Of a stretch of 41,515 bases of DNA, positions 35,878 to 41,515 are shown piece by piece. Each line of letters starts with the position of its first letter. Within the stretch, counting starts at the first letter, position 1. The notes beneath the pieces were generated by a model. That model was not told the origin of the DNA and searched no databases. It worked only from the letters and a program-made list of their open reading frames with translations. The position numbers and the translations under genes are program-made. The stretch is from Candidatus Auribacterota bacterium (lineage in GTDB: Bacteria; Auribacterota; Tritonobacteria; UBA1439), in NCBI GenBank assembly GCA_026392015.1, contig JAPLCW010000157.1, positions 1-41,515 of the forward strand, written 5' to 3'.

Positions 35878-36240
35878 CCTCCCCCCTTCGAAGGGGGGAG
35901 GTAAGGAGGGGGGATAACTACGGTGACAGGTTTAAGGTGTAAGGTTAGAAATTCATATACATTAAACTTTACACTTTACACTTTTGGCTGTAATCGACAC
36001 CCCCACCCCGACCCTTGCTTCGGCAAGCTCAGCACAGGCTCCCCTTCACAGGGGGAGGGAATGGTATTTATTTACCCACACAAAATGGAAGAGAAACATA
36101 ATCCTTTTGCGTTAATAAAACCGCAGATTACGCGCCTGCCTGCGCGTAGCCGGAACTCCGCTATCGGCATAGGCAGGGATTGGGCGGATGAGACATCAAA
36201 GCAAGATAATCCGCGCGAATCTGCGAAATCAGCGGTTAAA
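35878..36240. repeat. Composite repeat-filled gap between the PduT-like and PduS-like genes
   Basis: The 420-base gap 35830-36249 has no gene. It holds: a perfect 24-base palindrome centred on TTCGAA (35878-35901); GTGTAAGG/TTTACACTTTACAC words (35934-35984); a CTCCCCTTCACAGGGGGAG hairpin (about 36040-36058); and a CGCAGATT-word inverted repeat with arms at about 36118-36134 and 36210-36237. The left arm is split by its own hairpin (CCTGCCT 36135-36141 with AGGCAGG 36171-36177), suggesting one repeat inserted into another. Confidence 0.7.
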
Positions 36241-36249
36241 CTCACATCT

Positions 36250-36804
36250 TCATGACTCAAGGAATTTCGACATGCACTCATGCGGCCGCTCGATGATGAT
36301 TTTGTTGATCAGCCCCTGCATCTCCTCCGCGACGCTGCTTCCCGCGGCCAGGGCGACCTCAACCTCGTTCTGCTCGCCGGAGAAAACGACGATGCACTTG
36401 CCTCCCTGCGCGTTTGCAAGGCGGATCTCCACGACGTGGACGCCTGCCGCCTTTGCTCCGGCATCCGCCGCCCTGACGCAGGCGGCGATGCCGTAGGTCT
36501 CTATCACGCCGATGGATTTTATCCCGGGATATTCCGGAACGGCGTTGATCGCCGAAACAACGCTCTGGTGAACGCGGGGAAGGAGGCAGTGTTCGGTGAT
36601 CGTCTCCCCCAGCTCCGAATCCTGAGCGGCCCTGAGGGAGCTCCGGAGCGCATCCACATCGCCCGTGAGCGTCACGGTATACTTTCCGGGACAGACCGTC
36701 CGGGAGTCAAGGATCCGCACCCCCGCCTCCTTGACGAGCACGTCGGAGATGTAGATGCCCCCCGCAACACTGTTGAATTCGAGAACGAGAAGTGCAAGTT
36801 CCAT
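36250..36804 (-). CDS. PduT-like tandem-BMC-domain shell protein with Fe-S cysteine
   Basis: A 184-residue protein with two BMC domains (about 1-90 and 95-180), the length of PduT. The key cysteine falls at residue 38 in TVCPGKYTVTLTGD; in PduT Cys38 from three subunits holds a [4Fe-4S] cluster in the trimer pore. The second domain begins SIGVIETYGIAACVRAADAG and ends PRPHE-like (ERPHECM), again as in PduT. It would let electrons cross a protein shell, with the PduS-like protein as partner. No BMC-H or BMC-P shell gene is in the window. Confidence 0.92.
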   Translation of the reverse strand: MELALLVLEFNSVAGGIYISDVLVKEAGVRILDSRTVCPGKYTVTLTGDVDALRSSLRAAQDSELGETITEHCLLPRVHQSVVSAINAVPEYPGIKSIGVIETYGIAACVRAADAGAKAAGVHVVEIRLANAQGGKCIVVFSGEQNEVEVALAAGSSVAEEMQGLINKIIIERPHECMSKFLES

Positions 36805-36863
36805 AGTATCAATAAAGCTCAGAAGTCAAAACTAGCGTCAATCACCGATCATGTCTAGCGATT

Positions 36864-36924
36864 ATGCGATTGTGCGATTAGGTGTTCACGGTTTCCACCC
36901 AGTTGGCTAATCGCCTACTCGCAT
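36864..36924. repeat. GCGATT-word inverted repeat between the PduT-like and mutase genes
   Basis: ATGCGATTGTGCGATTAGG (36864-36882) faces 36905-36924 (complement ATGCGAGTAGGCGATTAGCC), agreeing at about 15 of 20. It ends 5 bases from the stop of the leftward mutase gene, where a terminator would be. The same word, without a partner arm, occurs at 10090-10115. Confidence 0.65.
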
Positions 36925-36928
36925 GCGG

Positions 36929-38299
36929 TTATATCTTCACTTCCGGAAGATATTCTCTTACCTTATCGGCCACGAGCGCCTTGATCTCCTTCAGGCGTTC
37001 AGGCGTATCTGCTTCAAATCGGAGGACGAGGACCGGCTGTGTGTTCGAAGGCCTCAGCAGGCCCCAGCCATCTTCGAATACAACACGCACACCGTCGATG
37101 TCGAGGGTGTTGTAGCTCTTTGAAAAATAGTCTTTTATCTGCTGCACGATTTCGAACTTCTTCTCATCCGGGCAGTCAATCCTGATCTCCGGCGTGGTAT
37201 AGGTCTTCGGCATATCGGCGAGCATCGCCGAGAGCGGCTTGTCGGAATTGGAGAGAATCTCCACGAGCCGGCATGCCGCGTACGTCGCGTCATCATACCC
37301 GAAGTACCGGTCGGCGAAACAGAGATGGCCGCTCATCTCGCCCGCGAGGAGCGCTTCCTCCTCCTTCATCTTCTTCTTGATGAGGGAGTGGCCGGTCTTC
37401 CACATGATCGGGACGCCCCCGGCCTTTTGGATCTCGAGCATGCAGAGGTGGGAACATTTCACATCAAAGATGACCTTGCTTCCCGGGTTCCTCTTCAGTA
37501 AATCGCGGGCGTAAAGGATGAGCAGGGTATCCACCCAGATGATTGCCCCCTTTTCATCGACGACGCCGATCCTGTCGCCGTCTCCGTCGAATCCAATCCC
37601 CACATCCGCTTTTTTGCGAAGTGTCTCCCTCCGGAGGACATCGACGCATTCAGGCAGTGTCGGGTCGGGGTGGTGATTGGGGAAGCGGCCATCAGGCTCG
37701 CAGTAAAGGCAGCTCACCTCACAGCCCAATTCACGAAGTATGGCGGGGCTCGTCGGGCCGGTCGTGCCGTTCCCGGCATCGACCACAGCCGTTATCTTCC
37801 GCTTTCCCATGCGAATCCCTTTTTTTACCGCCGCGCAGTAATCTTTGATAACGGATATCTCCTCCACGCTTCCTTTGCCGACGGCGAATTGCCCGCTCTC
37901 GATGATCTTTCTGACTTCCTGTATCTTCTCTCCATAGATAGTCGCCTTCCCTTCGGCCACCTTAAATCCGTTATAGTCCGGAGGATTATGGCTGCCGGTG
38001 ATCATCACCCCCCCCTGCACCCCCTCGCGGAAAAGGGAGTAGTAGAGCATAGGGGTGGTGACGACGCCGACATCCAGGACAGTGAGGCCGGTGTGCACGA
38101 GGCCCCGGATGAGGGCGTCCCTGTAGGCTTTCGAGCTGAGGCGAACGTCGCGGCCGAGCGTAATCTTCTTGATGTCCTTTTGCGCGAGGTATGTCCCTAC
38201 CCCCTTACCAAGGAGCTCTACCGTACTATCTGTGAGATCCTTCCCCACAAGGCCGCGGATGTCGTACTCCCTGAATATGTGTGCCGGTATCTTTTGCAT
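36929..38299 (-). CDS. Phosphomannomutase/phosphoglucomutase
   Basis: An alpha-D-phosphohexomutase of 456 residues that interconverts hexose-6- and hexose-1-phosphates in the cytosol. The phosphoserine is Ser103 in TGSHNPPDYNGFK. The metal loop is DGDGDR (Asp238, Asp240, Asp242), and the sugar loop GEMSGHLCF follows. The phosphate-binding domain near the end has RPSNTQPVLVLRFEA. The N-terminal FREYDIRG is typical of the bacterial AlgC/ManB type, so it may act on both glucose and mannose. It could feed glucose-1-phosphate to the glycogen cluster 11 kb away; that link is inference. Confidence 0.93.
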   Translation of the reverse strand: MQKIPAHIFREYDIRGLVGKDLTDSTVELLGKGVGTYLAQKDIKKITLGRDVRLSSKAYRDALIRGLVHTGLTVLDVGVVTTPMLYYSLFREGVQGGVMITGSHNPPDYNGFKVAEGKATIYGEKIQEVRKIIESGQFAVGKGSVEEISVIKDYCAAVKKGIRMGKRKITAVVDAGNGTTGPTSPAILRELGCEVSCLYCEPDGRFPNHHPDPTLPECVDVLRRETLRKKADVGIGFDGDGDRIGVVDEKGAIIWVDTLLILYARDLLKRNPGSKVIFDVKCSHLCMLEIQKAGGVPIMWKTGHSLIKKKMKEEEALLAGEMSGHLCFADRYFGYDDATYAACRLVEILSNSDKPLSAMLADMPKTYTTPEIRIDCPDEKKFEIVQQIKDYFSKSYNTLDIDGVRVVFEDGWGLLRPSNTQPVLVLRFEADTPERLKEIKALVADKVREYLPEVKI

Positions 38300-38352
38300 A
38301 ATCCCCCCGTCAACCGCTCACTCTCAAGATGGCTAAAGCAACTTTTTTGTTT

Positions 38353-38422
38353 GCCACTGAGAGCACAGAGATAAAGAAAATCTGTTTGTGAATCTAAGGT
38401 CGTTCTCAGTGTCCTGTGTGGC
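38353..38422. repeat. GCCACTGAGAGCACAGAG word inverted repeat before the mutase gene
   Basis: Arm 38353-38370 faces 38403-38422, whose complement is GCCACACAGGACACTGAGAA. Each arm permutes the words CACTGAG and CACAG. It lies between the stop of the PAP2 gene and the start of the mutase gene. A related single word (CCACTGAAGACGCTGAG) is at about 41445-41461. Confidence 0.7.
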
Positions 38423-38489
38423 TTGCAGTTATCAAAATATGAAGCAGCAAGGTAGAATTGGCTGAGGATACCCAATTGACCGTCAAAAG

Positions 38490-39041
38490 TCAATTGTGCT
38501 GAAAAAGGGGCAGGGGGTTAGTTACGCGCAAGATATATCTTGCGAGGATCGCGCACAGCGCGCCTAACGCGAATCCGGTGAGGCAATCCGTGGGGTAGTG
38601 CATACCGAGGTATATGCGTGAGTACCCCATGAGGCCCACGAACAGAAGAAGAGGGATACGCAATCTCCTGTAGAAGCTTCCCAGTATGCACGCCGCCGCC
38701 ATTGAAGAGGCACAATGTCCTGAGGGAAACGAATAATCGCTTCTGACGACTCTCCCGAGGGGGGAAAAGGCAAGCTGCCTCACTCCCTCAAGAGCCGCGA
38801 AGGGGCGCGGCCTGGCTATCACAGGCTTAATTATCCACTCTACAGATGCGTATACAAGAAATAGCGAAATCAAGATGCCCAGGAAAACCGATTTTCTATT
38901 TTTGCGGTCGATAGAGAATGATAAGAGGGCGGAACAGAACCAGATGAAATACAGCTCGCCCGCCGCACTCAGCGTCCAGAACAGGGCATCGAATACAACA
39001 TTGTGGTGTGAATTTATCCAGTAGAGCAATCGGATATCCAT
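38490..39041 (-). CDS. PAP2-family membrane phosphatase
   Basis: A 183-residue integral membrane phosphatase with the three PAP2 motifs: KPVIARPRP (from Lys72), PSGH (106-109), and SRIYLGMHYPTD with Ser141, Arg142, His148 and Asp152. About five TM segments surround them. The SD GGAGAGAG precedes the ATG. Likely substrates are undecaprenyl pyrophosphate or phosphatidic/phosphatidylglycerol phosphate. The gap to the right (39042-39288) shows no gene, only a CTCCCTCAAGGGGGAG hairpin at 39194-39209. Confidence 0.9.
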   Translation of the reverse strand: MDIRLLYWINSHHNVVFDALFWTLSAAGELYFIWFCSALLSFSIDRKNRKSVFLGILISLFLVYASVEWIIKPVIARPRPFAALEGVRQLAFSPLGRVVRSDYSFPSGHCASSMAAACILGSFYRRLRIPLLLFVGLMGYSRIYLGMHYPTDCLTGFALGALCAILARYILRVTNPLPLFQHN

Positions 39042-39288
39042 GGCATCTCTCTCCGTAAGAACAAAGTAACGAGCCGGAGTGAATTATAATAGGATCAACC
39101 CCTTGCTTCAAACCAAATTTGGATAGATCATTACGCGATAATTTCGTACAATAAATAAAAATCAATTAGCTCGCGGGTACAGTGTATTCTCCTCTCCCTC
39201 AAGGGGGAGCCTCCCCGCAGGCGGGATTTAAGTCGTGAGGCGTTACATGCAGCTCATGATTTTAAGATTCACCATCCAGAGGGCGGTT

Positions 39289-40542
39289 ATGAAGATGCGA
39301 CTGACCACAGCGTTGATTCTCATTGCCATGCTCTCTCCGGCAGTTGGCTTTTGTTACAAGGTATTAAGCCCGGAAGAAATCGATGATCTGAAAACCTCTC
39401 CGGAACGCTTTGCCGGCTTGCATTTAATCATTAAAGACAAGGTTTCGAGAAATATCCGACGCCCATCTTCGAGGGAAGAGCATGACGGCTTCGATGCCAC
39501 GTTTTACACCTGCTTCAAACTGGTTAATTCAGGGCTTACCTGCCTTATAAGGAAGTCACAATTGGAAAAATTATCGATGGATTTGGACTCCATGCCGCAT
39601 GTGATCGCGAAGGGCGTCCTGGTGATGAAAAAGAGTCCGAGACTTGGGAAAGGGAGGACCCATGAAAGATACTATTTCAAGGTGGAGGAACTTATTGATG
39701 ATTCGGTCGAGGTAAAAACAGCCGACTGGAACAAAGAAGACTACGCGCCGGTGACTTTTGAAGCTCTGTGCCTTGACATGGACGCGTACGTGAACAAGCC
39801 GGTGCAACTGACCAGCAAGGTTTCGCATGTGCACCCCCTCACGATGCTCTCTTCCTGCGATAAAGAGATGGGTATCACTGCCGATGAATATCTGAGCCTG
39901 ATGGTAGGCCATGCGCATAACATTAGATTCTTGATTCCCAAGAACGATGAGAACCTCAAAAAGTTAAAGAATGTCAATTTCGGGGATATAAAGGGAAAGA
40001 AGCTGGCGGTGACTTTTTTATTGAGGGGAGAACTCAAGGGTTGTGAATTCACTGACTCTAAAAGCGGGAAACGATACGTATTTATCATTCACGACCTGGA
40101 GGAAGTTATTGAGGATTTGGGAAAAGTCAAAACAGGCGAGGTCAAAACAGGCGACTGGAGCAAGAAAGATTACACGCCGGTGACTTTTGAAGCACTTTGC
40201 ATGGACATGGATGCATACGTTGGCAAGCCGCTGGAACTTAGTTGCAGGATTTCGCAGGCGCGTCCTCTCACGATGCTCGGTTCTTGTGAGAGAGAGATGG
40301 GCATTATGAGCGATGAATACCTGATCCTGTTAACGGGAAATGCGACGAGTATGAGATTTTTGCTTCCCAAGAGTGATGATAATCTAAAGAAGATAAAGGG
40401 CGTTCTCAATTTTGGAGATAGTAAAGAAAAGAGGCCGGCGGTAACTTTTTTATTGAGAGGGGAGCTTAAGGGCTGCGGCATCAATGACACGAAAAACGGG
40501 AAGCGATATATATTTGTTATTCACGACCTCGAAGGCACCTGA
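39289..40542 (+). CDS. Secreted protein with a tandemly duplicated beta-rich domain
   Basis: Started at ATG 39289 (MKMRLTTALILIAML...) it is 417 residues with a normal signal peptide ending near FCYK. A more distant in-frame ATG at 39235 would bury the signal. An N-terminal domain (about 24-145, opening LSPEEIDDLKTSPERF) is followed by two highly similar units at about 146-273 and 289-416. Each runs DW-x-K-x-DY-x-PVTFEALC-MDMDAYV, then LTML-SC--EMGI--DEYL, FLLRGELKGC and IHDLE. Lengths and residues fit OB-like secreted domains, and the opening is reminiscent of the 13418 protein. Function unknown. Confidence 0.75.
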   Translation: MKMRLTTALILIAMLSPAVGFCYKVLSPEEIDDLKTSPERFAGLHLIIKDKVSRNIRRPSSREEHDGFDATFYTCFKLVNSGLTCLIRKSQLEKLSMDLDSMPHVIAKGVLVMKKSPRLGKGRTHERYYFKVEELIDDSVEVKTADWNKEDYAPVTFEALCLDMDAYVNKPVQLTSKVSHVHPLTMLSSCDKEMGITADEYLSLMVGHAHNIRFLIPKNDENLKKLKNVNFGDIKGKKLAVTFLLRGELKGCEFTDSKSGKRYVFIIHDLEEVIEDLGKVKTGEVKTGDWSKKDYTPVTFEALCMDMDAYVGKPLELSCRISQARPLTMLGSCEREMGIMSDEYLILLTGNATSMRFLLPKSDDNLKKIKGVLNFGDSKEKRPAVTFLLRGELKGCGINDTKNGKRYIFVIHDLEGT

Positions 40543-40569
40543 TCTGATTTTGTGTCCTGTTTTTTAAAA

Positions 40570-40800
40570 CTAAGACCTGCGAAACATCTTTTTGATACGC
40601 GCAAGAAATCTGCGTAGGAACATCCTGAGAGGCTTCAAATCCCAGCCGAGCAGCGATGCGCCCGCGAGCATCATCAGCGTCCCTTGGAGAATGGGAAGAA
40701 AAAGGCCGATAAATCCTACCACCAGGAGAATCCAGCCGCACGTGACACGTAGTGTCTTTCTTATCTTACTGTTCACGTGCGTTTTATATCCTATTTGCAC
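40570..40800 (-). CDS. Small membrane protein (PGPGW/DUF454-like)
   Basis: Up to 76 residues from GTG 40800; GTG 40776 (VNSKIRKTLRV) is an alternative start. The core has a basic start, RKTLRVTCGWILLVVGFIGL, a turn LPILQGTLMMLAG in the place of the PGPGW signature, and a strongly basic end (FLRRFLARIKKMFRRS). Two TM segments are predicted by eye. It converges with the duplicated secreted-protein gene, 27 bases apart. Confidence 0.65.
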   Translation of the reverse strand: MQIGYKTHVNSKIRKTLRVTCGWILLVVGFIGLFLPILQGTLMMLAGASLLGWDLKPLRMFLRRFLARIKKMFRRS

Positions 40801-41143
40801 CTACCCGGCAAGCTAAAACTCCATGAATAATTTCCTTGCCGGAGAGAGCGGAAGCGGGTCTGAGAGCAGAGAATCTGTTCCGAATCAGGGAAATGCCGAT
40901 AATATACTTTGTTCCCCGATGATGCGGGGACCGTACTGTTTTCGAAATATTTTCCAGGATATGCATGCCGATCAGGAAGGCAAAATCTTCTTCAATCGTG
41001 AATCGGGGATTACCGCCCCGCGCAATTTTCAAGAGATTCCCCAAAATATTGAGCACGAAATTCATAGATGACTAATTACCGGACAGATACGAAATTCAGC
41101 ATCTGTACTACTCCAAGTTTGGAAGAAGAAAAGGTCATATATT
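40801..41143. other. Stretch without a supported gene
   Basis: A 93-codon frame on the minus strand (41065-40784, starting MNFVLNILGNLLKIARGG) has no SD and overlaps the start of the small membrane-protein gene. Its C-terminal half looks non-protein-like, so it may be a decayed gene. Nothing else is seen before MITE copy 3. Confidence 0.3.
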
Positions 41144-41324
41144 GTAAGGGGTCACTTATGGGTGGTATCCATTTCGCTTGTCATCCCGGCACTTCGACTG
41201 CGCTCAGTGTAAACTCGAGCGGGGATCCATTATGAAACCTGGATTCCTGTTGGAGTTTACCCTCGTGGAAACGGGGGCAGGAATGACATATTCAGCAATG
41301 TACCACCCATAAGTGACCCATTAC
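41144..41324. mobile_element. MITE-like element, copy 3 (181 bp, complete)
   Basis: The 24-bp terminal inverted repeat (41144-41167 and 41301-41324) has one mismatch. An exact 8-bp direct repeat, CATATATT, flanks it at 41136-41143 and 41325-41332. The core 41179-41288 begins TGTCAT and ends ATGACA and contains two longer hairpins whose loops carry CTTCGACTGCGCTCAG and GTTTACCCTCG segments absent from copy 1. No ORF. This is the most intact copy. Confidence 0.9.
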
Positions 41325-41332
41325 CATATATT

Positions 41333-41515
41333 CCACCGCGGAGACGCGGAGGACGCAGAGATGAAAGATCATCCAGCCTGATCTATTCACCAACTCAAAA
41401 CTGACATAACTGCCCAATAGCACAAAAGACTACACGCTTTTAACCACTGAAGACGCTGAGGTCACTGAACGATTCACACAACTATCTCATTGATATCTTA
41501 ATCGCCATTCAGGAC
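41333..41515. repeat. Word repeats at the right edge
   Basis: CCGCGGAGACGCGGAGGACG (41336-41355), the GACGCAGAG word of the 31704 family, and a CACTGAAGACGCTGAGG word (about 41446-41462) are present. If they have partner arms, these would lie beyond the window. No gene is seen. Confidence 0.5.

Noticed and set aside
40784..41065. 93-codon minus-strand ORF starting MNFVLNILGNLL
   Set aside because: No SD, overlaps the next gene start, and the second half lacks protein-like character; at best a decayed gene.

Overview
The window is a bacterial chromosome segment from an uncultured lineage, moderately GC-rich, with good Shine-Dalgarno sites and frequent GTG starts. The gene mix suggests a candidate phylum near the PVC/Omnitrophota/Auribacterota neighbourhood: maltose-1-phosphate glycogen genes, RNase HIII, microcompartment-type PduS/PduT, gliding-type ABC export genes with a DUF4340 partner, and many intergenic hairpin repeats. 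This placement is an inference from gene content only; there is no rRNA here. I see no tRNA, rRNA or CRISPR array.

Layout. 1-4.6 kb: chaperones dnaK, groES and groEL, with a near-perfect sigma-54 promoter before dnaK and a sigma-70 promoter before groES, closed by a clear terminator. 4.6-10.1 kb: rpoZ followed by an ABC ATPase, a permease, a GldG-like protein and a DUF4340 protein. 10.2-15.0 kb: a Trk potassium uptake cluster (two TrkA, an unlisted 44-residue membrane peptide, TrkH), then a secreted OB-like protein, a 70-residue peptide and a rhomboid protease. 15.4-17.0 kb: metallo-beta-lactamase-fold hydrolase and diacylglycerol-kinase-like lipid kinase. 17.1-25.5 kb: a glycogen/alpha-glucan cluster (GlgE, GlgM, a 55-residue ORF, GlgA, a GalT-like nucleotidyltransferase, GH57). 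25.5-28.5 kb: an accessory island with non-coding repeat elements, an AAA ATPase with a winged helix, a small HTH protein and a broken SGNH-hydrolase gene. 28.5-34.4 kb: methyltransferase, SppA, RNase HIII, two secreted proteins and a LUD protein. 34.5-41.5 kb: PduS-like and PduT-like genes, a phosphohexomutase, a PAP2 phosphatase, an internally duplicated secreted protein and a small membrane protein.

How it fits together. GlgM (ADP-glucose plus glucose-1-phosphate to maltose-1-phosphate) and GlgE (maltose-1-phosphate onto glucan) form a complete two-step polymerising route. It sits beside the classical GlgA route, a GH57 enzyme, a GalT-like enzyme whose active site reads HPHSQ, and a phosphohexomutase that could supply hexose-1-phosphate. 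PduS and PduT form an orphan Fe-S electron conduit of the microcompartment type, with no other shell gene in the window.

Non-coding features are the most unusual part. First, about a dozen intergenic gaps hold long inverted repeats built from short near-tandem 'words' that differ between loci, nearly always just after a stop codon. Second, a MITE-like element is present in three copies; two have 24-bp terminal inverted repeats and exact 8-bp target duplications, and its hairpin core appears in opposite orientations. Third, two other inverted-repeat-bounded elements lie in the accessory island, and one truncates the SGNH gene. Fourth, small hairpins with G-U-compatible changes precede glgM, the GH57 gene and a secreted-protein gene.
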